A stretch of 13,911 bases of DNA, from contig CAJQOK010000570.1 in assembly GCA_905479905.1 (NCBI GenBank), positions 1 through 13,911 on the forward strand, given 5' to 3'. How positions within the stretch are numbered: the stretch's first letter is position 1; each line of letters begins with the position of its first letter. The notes under the pieces are model-generated. The model did no database searches. It was given only the letters and a program-made list of their open reading frames with translations, and was not told the DNA's origin. Both the position numbers and the translations under genes were made by a program. Below are positions 6,972-12,353 of the stretch, piece by piece. The stretch comes from an uncultured Aliterella sp. Lineage in GTDB: Bacteria > Cyanobacteriota > Cyanobacteriia > Cyanobacteriales > Chroococcidiopsidaceae.

Positions 6972-7560
6972 ATGAACGAGCAAAACAATCTGAAAGTGCC
7001 TACTATTGTCGAGAAAATTTTGTCTGACACCTTAGTAATAGGGTTCCAAATGGCATCTGAACTGTTAGCAGGTTCGTTGCTGAGAACTTTAGCTGCAAGT
7101 AAACCCAGTGGTAATTTATTAGAACTTGGTGCTGGTACGGGTGTTTCTACAGCTTGGCTACTTGACGGCATGGATAAAGATTCACGGCTTGTTTCAGTGG
7201 AAAATGACTGTACCGTAGCTTCTATTGCTCAAAAATATTTAGGGCAATGGCGATCGCCTCACTTTTCGAGTAGAAGATGCTGAAGCTTTTGTTGAAACTC
7301 TATATAAGAGTAGTCATCAAAAATTCGACTTAGTTTTTGCCGATACATGGGCAGGAAAATATACTCACCTTGATGAGGTATTGCACATTTTGAAGCCAGG
7401 GGGTTTTTATGTAATAGATGATATGTTACCTCAGACAAACTGGCTAGAAGATCATGAACCCAAAGCTATGTCACTCGTTTCACAATTGGATAGCAGGCAC
7501 GATTTGACTATTACAAAACTCAATTGGGCAAGTGGCATTATTATTGCAACAAAACTGTAA
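6972..7560 (+). pseudogene. Class I SAM-dependent methyltransferase, interrupted by one frameshift
   Basis: Two out-of-phase frames together encode about 195 residues of a Rossmann-fold methyltransferase. The first, from ATG 6972, holds motif I, NLLELGAGTGVSTAWLLDGM (about 48-67), and the motif II acidic strand RLVSVEND, and then stops at 7283. The second, read one base later, continues with LTFRVEDAEAFVETLYKSS, then FDLVFADTWAGKYTHLDEVL, LKPGGFYVIDDML and LNWASGIIIATKL, ending at TAA 7560. The order FADxWxGKYxxLDEVLxxLKPGG is that of small-molecule O-methyltransferases. One extra base in or beside the HIP1 sequence GGCGATCGCC at 7249-7258 explains the break. The substrate is unknown. The SAM-decarboxylase-like gene begins 19 bases after the stop, so the two are likely a functional pair. 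It may be a true pseudogene or a base-call error. Confidence 0.8.
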
Positions 7561-7579
7561 TGACACCTTGAACAAAAAT

Positions 7580-7945
7580 ATGATTAAGAATCTTGCACCA
7601 GACATTTTTCGGCAGCGATTGCTGATTGAAAGTTTCTACACTATTGATATAAGTAGGGAGACTGTAGAGAAATATCTTCTTGATATTGCTGAAAATCTCA
7701 GCCTTCGGACATATGGTAAGCCTGTTATCTTCGCACCTACTTCAAGTATGGGTCAAGAGAAAAATGCAGGATACGATGCCTTTATTCCGCTTATTGACTC
7801 TGGCATCTCAGCCTACTTTTGGAGCAATGCTAAGTTTTTCTCGATTGTGATTTACACCTGCAAAGGTTTTGATGAGCAAGCAGCCATTGACTTCACACGA
7901 GAATACTTTGCCGTATCGAGTGAGATAGCCAGCGCCTCGTTCTAG
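7580..7945 (+). CDS. S-adenosylmethionine decarboxylase-like protein
   Basis: A 121-residue protein resembling bacterial SpeD-type pyruvoyl decarboxylases. After LLIESFYTIDISRETVEKYL come LRTYGKPVIFAPTSSMG, AGYDAFIPLIDSGISAYFW and FFSIVIYTCKGFDEQAAIDF. By motif alignment with SpeD (E-S-H-x-[ST]-I-H-T-W ... D-x-F-T-C-G), Asp73-Ser74 sits at the self-cleavage/pyruvoyl position and Cys94 at the active-site Cys. Tyr79 replaces the His used in processing of classical SpeD. It could therefore be an altered decarboxylase or a non-processed homologue; spermidine synthesis should not be assumed. ATG 7580 is preferred; an in-frame extension to 7532 would run inside the methyltransferase gene. The close pairing with a SAM-dependent methyltransferase suggests a short SAM-related biosynthetic pathway. 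Confidence 0.7.
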   Translation: MIKNLAPDIFRQRLLIESFYTIDISRETVEKYLLDIAENLSLRTYGKPVIFAPTSSMGQEKNAGYDAFIPLIDSGISAYFWSNAKFFSIVIYTCKGFDEQAAIDFTREYFAVSSEIASASF

Positions 7946-8038
7946 TACAAATACAGCATAACAATCCTGTTGCACGCCGACCTGATAAAGATGATGCAAA
8001 CATCAATTTAAGAAGAACTAGCTATAACGAGAGAAGAA

Positions 8039-8074
8039 GTGCGATGCCGGGTACGGCGGGCGCAGCCATCGCAC
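8039..8074 (+). repeat. Dispersed repeat, variant copy with 8-bp hairpin stem
   Basis: GTGCGATG (8039-8046) pairs perfectly with CATCGCAC (8067-8074) around a GC-rich loop containing CCGGGTACGGCG. The left half shares GATGCCGGGTACGGCG with the 38-bp copies at 4608-4645 and 12243-12280; the loop differs. It lies between the SAM-decarboxylase-like gene and the IS5 element and could act as a transcript-end hairpin, although no T-run follows. Confidence 0.65.
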
Positions 8075-8112
8075 TGGCTAAACTTACATAAATAAGCGAT
8101 CGCTCTAACATA

Positions 8113-8135
8113 TATAGAACCCATTTGACATCTCT
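8113..8135 (+). repeat. Left terminal inverted repeat of the IS5 element
   Basis: It is identical in reverse complement to 11539-11561 over 23 bases, with core GAACCCATTTGACATCTCT. The transposase stop codon (8134-8136) overlaps its inner edge. Confidence 0.9.
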
Positions 8136-8416
8136 AAGAAGCTGCAAGCCTCTTGATCATTAACCTGACAAAGCAAAGGTTGAGCTTAGTGGTCGCACTT
8201 GCTAAGGTTCTCTCATGGTTCTTAACCAGAATCTTACAACGCTCCATCCAAGCATTGGAACGCTCAATCACCCACCGAGCAATAGCTGGAACAAATCCAG
8301 ACTTTCCTGTCACTGCCTTTTCTTGTCTAGATGGCTTGGTTGACAATTCAAACTTTATTTTCTTCATAATCTGTGGATATATCTTCTCTAACTCCTGTCT
8401 CAGATGCTCTGGGTGA
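8134..8416 (-). pseudogene. IS5 transposase orfB, C-terminal fragment
   Basis: The reverse strand, read from the 8-bp duplication at 8409-8416, gives HPEHLRQELEKIYPQ, then SGFVPAIARWVIERSNAWME and RCKILVKNHERTLAS, ending RLMIKRLAAS at 8134. RWVIERSNAWM...KNHERT is the C-terminal catalytic Glu region of IS5-type DDE transposases. It joins in frame to the fragment at 10919-11212 once the insert and one duplication copy are removed. It has no start of its own and is not expected to function. Confidence 0.9.
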
Positions 8417-8439
8417 GGCGTTGCGGAAAGAGTAATGAT

Positions 8440-9129
8440 TTAGACGGGAATAGGCACTGTTCCGAACCGCAGATAGTGCAACAATAATCGCACAGAACAT
8501 TTAATCATCTCTATCGACTTGGAATAACAAAGGGTTTTACGATGTAGCCGTGCTAAATAGTGCCGTAGCCGAGTGTTCTCCCCTTCTACCCGCGTCATGT
8601 AAGTCTTACTAACAATGTGTTGAGAGCCATCGATGAACTTGGAGTAAACCGCATACCCATCAGTGACATACCAAAAACTTTGCCAACACTTTACTACTAC
8701 CCAGAGCAATTGGAATGTCCCAGAACTGCGATCGCCAATTGTCCAAGCGATGATCCCAGGCTGCCAATGATTCACCGCAGTCCATATCCAGACTTTGTGG
8801 CGCTTATTGCCCACAAATGTCTGTAGTTCATCAAGATCTGTGATTTCTGGCTCCTCTTCTGTCTCTGGTGTATCTGGTAGCCGCGTTCCAGCTTCTCTTA
8901 CCCAACCCATTACTGTAGTGTGATGGATATCAGTTACCCGCTCAATGCCTCGCAGTCCCATGCCATTGAGGTACATTTTCATGCACAACTGCTTGACCTC
9001 ATCTGAGTACTGCCAGGGGCGATATGACTCCAGAAATTGATGACCACATTGCTTGCACTTGTAACTCTGCCTACCTTTACGCTGCCCGTTTTTAACTGTT
9101 TGATAGGAGTTGCAATTAGGACATTTCAT
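8440..9129 (-). CDS. IS1-family transposase
   Basis: A 229-residue transposase in a single frame; unlike E. coli IS1 it needs no insA/insB frameshift. The N-terminus is an InsA-type zinc finger with CPNC at 3-6 and CKQCGHQF at about 26-33. A helix-turn-helix region follows, MGLRGIERVTDIHHTTVMGW. The InsB-type catalytic half contains DLDELQTFVGNKRHKVWIWT, YVTDGYAVYSKF and RVEGENTRLRHYLARLHRKT, providing the Asp, Asp and Glu/His residues of the IS1 active site. The frame is intact and ends 23 bases from the element end, so the protein may be active. It would act on the GGCGTTGC ends of its own element. Confidence 0.93.
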   Translation of the reverse strand: MKCPNCNSYQTVKNGQRKGRQSYKCKQCGHQFLESYRPWQYSDEVKQLCMKMYLNGMGLRGIERVTDIHHTTVMGWVREAGTRLPDTPETEEEPEITDLDELQTFVGNKRHKVWIWTAVNHWQPGIIAWTIGDRSSGTFQLLWVVVKCWQSFWYVTDGYAVYSKFIDGSQHIVSKTYMTRVEGENTRLRHYLARLHRKTLCYSKSIEMIKCSVRLLLHYLRFGTVPIPV

Positions 9130-9148
9130 TTATCCATTCTAGCAAAAT

Positions 9149-9171
9149 ATCATTGCCGTTTCCGCAACGCC
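9149..9171 (-). repeat. Internal third copy of the IS1 end sequence
   Basis: Read on the reverse strand it starts GGCGTTGCGGAAACGGCAAT, identical to the left end for the first 13 bases and differing at three positions after that. It separates the transposase gene from the cargo genes. The cargo lipoprotein stop codon (9174-9176) is only two bases beyond it. Confidence 0.75.
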
Positions 9172-9173
9172 CA

Positions 9174-9863
9174 TTATGTAGTACAACGTCGCCATCCCCA
9201 TGACGCACTTACTTCCTGATTAGCACGATCTTCAGCCGTAGCGCCACCTATAGATTGGGAATAGTGGGCAATCCAAGCTGCATTTACAATTACATAGCAC
9301 TGATCGTTTGTATCCAACTGGTTAGCTGTTGCTAACTCGATTAGTGGTTTTCCAGAGTGTACTAAGGGGCGGTAAGTACATGGAGGTTGCTCTAAATTAG
9401 CTGACGTAGAATTAAGTAATATACAGCGATACTCTTTACCTGAACCCTCAGGAGGTATTCCTTTGTTGTCTACTTTTGCATAGAGGTAGACAATGACTCG
9501 AATTGGCACTTGTGAAGTTTTCAGCCATCCAAGTGTTGCTGAGTTTTGTGTGCTTAGGTGCCAGAGCATTGAAGTTGGGGGAGTATTTGTGCTACCACCA
9601 GCGGCTAACCAGTCGCGGTAGAATGGTTGTAACGACAACTCAGTAGGAGTAGCAACGATAAAGGATGGCGACGTATTAGGGGCAGCCAACTTCTCGTCTG
9701 GTAGATAAGGAGCAAGTGAGAGCCTAGCGTTTAAGACAACACCACGTTTGCCAGAGCTAGAGCGTTCAGTAGCGCACCCAGCACTAATAGCTAGACCGGT
9801 TACGAATAGACAAATGTGTCGTCTCCAGTTTCGCATTCGTACTTTATTTAGCGCTTCTCGCAT
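9174..9863 (-). CDS. Predicted lipoprotein, transposon cargo, function unknown
   Basis: The product has 229 residues from ATG 9863, or 220 from ATG 9836. It begins with basic residues (RNWRRH), then the hydrophobic stretch ICLFVTGLAISAGC, whose final Cys fits a signal-peptidase II lipobox, so a lipid-anchored exported protein is predicted. The mature part contains WLAAGGSTNTPPTSMLWHLS, VPIRVIVYLYAKVDNKGIPP, Cys in EYRCIL and EQPPCTYRP, and DQCYVIVNAAW; no known domain is recognised. The preceding cargo gene ends at 9848, so the first start overlaps it and the second lies 11 bases after it; translational coupling is likely. A longer upstream extension is open but runs through the neighbouring gene. 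The C-terminus stops two bases from the internal IS1 end, so it may be trimmed. Confidence 0.65.
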   Translation of the reverse strand: MREALNKVRMRNWRRHICLFVTGLAISAGCATERSSSGKRGVVLNARLSLAPYLPDEKLAAPNTSPSFIVATPTELSLQPFYRDWLAAGGSTNTPPTSMLWHLSTQNSATLGWLKTSQVPIRVIVYLYAKVDNKGIPPEGSGKEYRCILLNSTSANLEQPPCTYRPLVHSGKPLIELATANQLDTNDQCYVIVNAAWIAHYSQSIGGATAEDRANQEVSASWGWRRCTT

Positions 9864-10690
9864 TGGATTTCGTCGTCGTTCTGCTCGTAGGCTGCGGCTG
9901 AGAATTTCTGAACTCCGGTGCTGACCGTGCCAAACCCTTCGGTTCGATAGCGATACCAGTCTCCTGCCTCGCATTTTGCCACAGCGGTTCGGCGATAGCT
10001 TTGAACTCTACCGCTAGGAATTGAAACTGTTTGTGCTGCCAGAGTCGCTACTCGCTGCCAGCCATACCAACGTGAGCGATAAGTTTTAGCACTAATCGTG
10101 TTTGATACTAAGGGAAGAACCTTGCAGAACGACTCAATGCGCGTGTGGATCTCCTCAGAATAGGTGTTCGAGGCGTGTGGTGTATTTACCCGTAGTCCAC
10201 ACTGCCCATCCTTGGGGTAAGCCTTTAGGTAAGCGTCATTAGTTATCACCTTGTCATTACTCCCTACCGTACCCATGTAATCGTACGTGCCGCGTACGGA
10301 AATAGAGGTTGCCTCATCTGTCGCATTACTGGACATATTATCCGGCGCATTCTCAAACACTGTGTCTGCTTTATCCTCCGATACACTGTCTAGTGTTGAA
10401 TCTTCGGCTGCTGTTGCACGATCTGGGTAAGCCTTTGGGTAAGCGTCATTAGTTATCACCTTGTCATTACTCCCTACCGTACCCATGTAATCGTACGTGC
10501 CGCGTACGGAAATAGAGGTTGCCTCATCTGTCGCATTACTAGACACATTATCCGGCGCATTCTCAAACACTGTGTCTGCTTTGTCGTTCGACAATCTATC
10601 TAGCGCTGAATCTTCGACTGGTGCTGCATGAACTGTAGTAGTTAGGCTCAGTGTTAGAAATAGGAGTGATGCAGGTATCCCTCTTCGCAT
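9848..10690 (-). CDS. Secreted protein with 70-residue tandem repeat, transposon cargo
   Basis: A 280-residue protein preceded by a strong TAAGGAGA 7-8 bases before ATG 10690. Signal peptide about 1-22 (LLFLTLSLTTTVHA, cleavage after AHA-like VHA). Residues about 25-94 and 95-164 are two nearly identical 70-residue repeats (DKADTVFENAPDN, SSNATDEATSISVRGTYDYM, GTVGSNDKVITNDAY). The C-terminal domain, about 162-280, has four Cys (164, 189, 240, 277) and the motif RSRWYGWQRVATLA, suggesting two disulfides outside the cytoplasm. Cys-containing WYGW-type domains are, as I recall, found in small exoproteins of Gram-positive bacteria, but no function is known to me. It is the first gene of the two-gene cargo, read in the same direction as the transposase. 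Confidence 0.75.
   Translation of the reverse strand: MRRGIPASLLFLTLSLTTTVHAAPVEDSALDRLSNDKADTVFENAPDNVSSNATDEATSISVRGTYDYMGTVGSNDKVITNDAYPKAYPDRATAAEDSTLDSVSEDKADTVFENAPDNMSSNATDEATSISVRGTYDYMGTVGSNDKVITNDAYLKAYPKDGQCGLRVNTPHASNTYSEEIHTRIESFCKVLPLVSNTISAKTYRSRWYGWQRVATLAAQTVSIPSGRVQSYRRTAVAKCEAGDWYRYRTEGFGTVSTGVQKFSAAAYEQNDDEIQCEKR
10215..10634 (-). repeat. 210-bp tandem duplication inside the cargo gene
   Basis: Two adjoining 210-base units (about 10215-10424 and 10425-10634) keep the reading frame and encode the 70-residue protein repeats. The first 160 or so bases are almost identical; differences concentrate toward the end encoding EDSALDRLSND versus EDSTLDSVSED. Low divergence indicates recent duplication or ongoing homogenisation. 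Confidence 0.9.
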
Positions 10691-10897
10691 AGTTTCTTCT
10701 CCTTAGCAGTGTAACGCTTGAAGTTTTCCTATAATTACTTCACAGCTAAAGGGTAGAAAGTTCAACATTTATCTATATTTGTTTACAATCTGGTTTTCAT
10801 CTGCGAGTCAGACTTATAGCATTGCTGAATTAGTAATAAATTAATGCAGATGTGCAACTTTAAAGCTTGATTCTCTTATTGGCTTCTAATTGAAAAA

Positions 10898-10918
10898 CAT
10901 TACACTTTCAGCAACGCC
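10898..10918 (-). repeat. Right outer end of the IS1-related transposon
   Basis: On the reverse strand it reads GGCGTTGCTGAAAGTGTAAT, matching the left outer end at all but two positions, closer than the internal copy at 9149-9171. It is followed directly by the CTGGGTGA target duplication at 10919-10926. Confidence 0.85.
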
Positions 10919-11212
10919 CTGGGTGATAGCCACGATCTAACAAGATTGTGATTTTGGGAATGTTCACAGGTTTGGACTGGAAGTAGTCGATGTTGAGCGT
11001 CAACATCTCAATCAATCCCGCATCATCGGAGAGATTAGCGCTGGTACAGTGGGTAAAGAAAGGAAACCCCAATGTATCAACTGCTAAATGCCGTTTGATG
11101 CCATTAGTTGCTTTGTAGAAGCAAAACCCTTTAGATTTGACACTTGCATTACACGTGTTTTGTACGGCTTGAGAGTCAATGATAATTAACGTCGTCCACT
11201 TGGCTTTTTTTT
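10919..11212 (-). pseudogene. IS5 transposase orfB, N-terminal fragment
   Basis: Read in the -1 frame relative to orfA, from the A8 slippery run at 11205-11212: AKWTTLIIIDSQAVQNTCNA, then GIKRHLAVDTLGFPFFTHC, LSDDAGLIEMLTL and ITILLDRGYHP. IIDSQ and LLDRGY carry the two catalytic Asp of the DDE triad. The frame runs into the right copy of the target duplication, and the missing Glu half is at 8134-8416. No stop codon occurs before the junction. Confidence 0.9.
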
Positions 11213-11494
11213 GACTTGTTCTCGCACTTGCTCATGCAAGACGCTCATCAATTGTTCAATGGCTCCCGCTTCTCGCCACTGTTTATAGTGCCAGTAGACC
11301 GTTGAGTAAGGCGGCAGGTCTTTGGGTAAGTCTTCCCAATTGCACCCATTTTTCAGTTGGTAAAAGATGCCATCAATGATGTCTCGTCTTGTCCAGTTTG
11401 AGGGTCTTGTCCGCTTCTTCGGCGGTAAAACTTCCACCAATAACGGTTCGAGAACTTCCCATTCTGCGTCAGTTAAGCTGCTTGAGTATGGCAT
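11186..11494 (-). CDS. IS5-family transposase orfA
   Basis: 102 residues, MPYSSSLTDAEWEVLEPLLV, then RDIIDGIFYQLKNGCNWEDL and PPYSTVYWHYKQWREAGAIE, the N-terminal DNA-binding domain of IS5 (IS427-group) transposases. An in-frame extension to 11518 is possible. The gene ends QVKKKPSGRR with stop at 11186-11188. A run of eight A at 11205-11212, just before the end, allows -1 slippage into orfB, the usual way these elements make full-length transposase. The frame itself is intact, but the fusion product is lost because orfB is split. Confidence 0.9.
   Translation of the reverse strand: MPYSSSLTDAEWEVLEPLLVEVLPPKKRTRPSNWTRRDIIDGIFYQLKNGCNWEDLPKDLPPYSTVYWHYKQWREAGAIEQLMSVLHEQVREQVKKKPSGRR
11205..11212 (-). 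promoter_or_regulatory. Probable programmed -1 frameshift site (A8) in the IS5 transposase
   Basis: Eight consecutive A on the reverse strand (T on the plus strand). OrfA reads GTC AAA AAA AAG; stepping back one base gives GCC AAG TGG, the orfB frame, which stays open for the whole fragment. Slippery A-runs of this kind are established for IS5-family elements. Confidence 0.75.
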
Positions 11495-11538
11495 CGTCAC
11501 TTCACTAGAGAGTAACATGACCTTACTTCATCCCAGTA

Positions 11539-11561
11539 AGAGATGTCAAATGGGTTCTATA
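11539..11561 (-). repeat. Right terminal inverted repeat of the IS5 element
   Basis: Exact 23-base reverse complement of 8113-8135. It ends 30 bases before the antitoxin start codon. Confidence 0.9.
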
Positions 11562-11591
11562 CAAGACAAGTACATTAAGGCAATCTAAGGA

Positions 11592-11825
11592 ATGAACGTT
11601 ACTGTTGATGACTTGCAACGCGAAGTGTTGCAATATCTCCGCCGAGTAGAAGCTGGTGAAACAATCGTTATTATTAGACAGGATAAAGCGATCGCGGAAC
11701 TTAGACCTATTGCTATTCCTAATCAATTGCGACCCTTTGGTTTATGTGCAGGCGAGTTTACCGTTCCCGATGATTTTGACGACCCGTTACCGGAAGATAT
11801 GCTTAGAGCCTTTGAGGGTAAATGA
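11592..11825 (+). CDS. Phd/YefM-type antitoxin (VapB-like)
   Basis: 77 residues. The N-terminal half, VTVDDLQREVLQYLRRVEAG followed by ETIVIIRQDKAIAELRPI, follows the Phd/YefM pattern in which the fold dimerises and binds the operon operator. The C-terminal half, LRPFGLCAGEFTVPDDFDDP and LPEDMLRAFEG, is the kind of tail that wraps round a PIN toxin. It overlaps the toxin start by 4 bases (ATGA), so the two are translationally coupled. AAGG sits just before the ATG, with another AAGG 11 bases upstream. The IS5 element ends only 30 bases upstream, so the native promoter may have been displaced. Confidence 0.87.
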   Translation: MNVTVDDLQREVLQYLRRVEAGETIVIIRQDKAIAELRPIAIPNQLRPFGLCAGEFTVPDDFDDPLPEDMLRAFEGK

Positions 11826-12202
11826 AGCTTTTGCTAGATACGCATATTTTTCTTTGGTTTATTAGTGGCGATCCTCAATTATCAAAAAATATTCAAAATG
11901 CCATTCGCGATCCAGAAAACGAAGTTTATTTGAGTGTAATTTCTATCTGGGAGGCAATTATCAAGTATCAGTTAGGTAAGTTGCCTTTACCAGAGCATCC
12001 CGCCACTTATTTACCCAAACAACGCGATTTACATCAAATTGCTAGTCTTGCTCTTGACGAAAGTAGCGTGATTCAACTAAGCCAACCACTATTGCATCGT
12101 GATCCATTTGATAGAATGCTTATCTGCCAAGCTTTACAAAATAATTTAACGATTGTGACCGTAGATACAGCAGTTCGTGCCTACTCAGTTAGTGTAATGT
12201 GA
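11822..12202 (+). CDS. vapC: PIN-domain toxin (VapC-like ribonuclease)
   Basis: 126 residues, the full length of a PIN domain. The acidic metal-binding residues are visible: Asp6 in LLLDTHIFLWF, Glu44 in ISIWEAIIKYQ, Asp94/Asp97 in HRDPFDRMLICQA and Asp115 in IVTVDTAV. Such toxins cleave RNA (often tRNA) unless bound by the antitoxin. The start overlaps the antitoxin stop in an ATGA quartet. The set of residues is complete, so activity is plausible; the RNA target is unknown. Confidence 0.92.
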   Translation: MKLLLDTHIFLWFISGDPQLSKNIQNAIRDPENEVYLSVISIWEAIIKYQLGKLPLPEHPATYLPKQRDLHQIASLALDESSVIQLSQPLLHRDPFDRMLICQALQNNLTIVTVDTAVRAYSVSVM

Positions 12203-12242
12203 TTCCCCCAAGAAAATTCTACTAGCCATAACTAGACAAGCA

Positions 12243-12280
12243 GTACGATGCCGGGTACGGCGTTTTCGTTGCCATCGCGC
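12243..12280 (+). repeat. 38-bp dispersed repeat, copy 2 (downstream of vapC)
   Basis: Exact reverse complement of 4608-4645. It lies 41 bases after the toxin gene, in the space between vapC and the convergent CAAD gene, followed by two HIP1 sites (about 12304 and 12333). Confidence 0.75.
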
Positions 12281-12353
12281 ATTTCACTAAAGTTGCATGA
12301 AAAAGCGATCGCGCCTAGTAATTAAACTAAAAAGCGATCGCCTACAATCAAAC

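Larger units (their letters stand above)
8417..9171 (-). mobile_element. IS1-like core (transposase plus both end repeats)
   Basis: 755 bp bounded by GGCGTTGCGGAAA at 8417-8429 and its reverse complement at 9159-9171; the extended ends match at about 20 of 23 positions. The size and single transposase gene are those of a complete IS1. However, its own flanks differ (CTGGGTGA on the left, CATTATGT area on the right), so it did not arrive alone at this spot. The inner right end may be an alternative boundary used when the core moves without cargo. Confidence 0.75.
8417..10918 (-). mobile_element. IS1-related transposon carrying two cargo genes
   Basis: A 2502-bp unit flanked by identical 8-bp copies of CTGGGTGA (8409-8416 and 10919-10926), the target-duplication length typical of IS1. 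The outer ends form an inverted repeat, GGCGTTGCGGAAAGAGTAATG at 8417-8437 against 10898-10918, matching at 19 of 21 positions. The left third is an IS1-family transposase gene. A third copy of the end sequence lies internally at 9149-9171. The rest carries two genes for predicted exported proteins, in the same direction as the transposase. Excising the unit with one duplication copy restores the interrupted IS5 transposase exactly, showing that the unit moved as a whole. No HIP1 site occurs in the cargo part. Confidence 0.88.
8113..11561 (-). mobile_element. IS5-family insertion sequence, split by a later transposon
   Basis: A 23-bp perfect inverted repeat marks the ends: left 8113-8135 and right 11539-11561, with core GAACCCATTTGACATCTCT. 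The outermost TA or TATA may be target duplication, as usual for the IS427 group of IS5 elements. Inside is a two-frame transposase on the minus strand with a run of eight A at the overlap. The element is interrupted at 8417-10918 by an IS1-like transposon plus its 8-bp target duplication. Without that insert it would be about 939 bp, a normal IS5 size, with no other disabling change seen in the coding part. It lies between the SAM-decarboxylase-like gene and the toxin-antitoxin pair. Confidence 0.9.

Noticed and set aside
8153..8416. Plus-strand open frame opposite the IS5 transposase C-terminus
   Set aside because: It is the antisense shadow of a clearly recognisable transposase segment, with no ribosome-binding site and no family resemblance.
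8417..9171. A plain 755-bp IS1 insertion as the only mobile unit here
   Set aside because: Its right flank (CATTATGT) does not repeat the left flank CTGGGTGA. The matching copy is at 10919-10926, beyond the third end sequence, so the larger unit is the one that inserted.
9864..9974. N-terminal extension of the cargo lipoprotein
   Set aside because: The extension (rich in Arg) lies wholly inside the preceding secreted-protein gene and would bury the signal sequence; starts at 9863 or 9836 fit the lipobox.
10215..10634. CRISPR array or short tandem array
   Set aside because: Only two 210-bp units with no spacers, lying within a coding frame; it is a gene-internal duplication.
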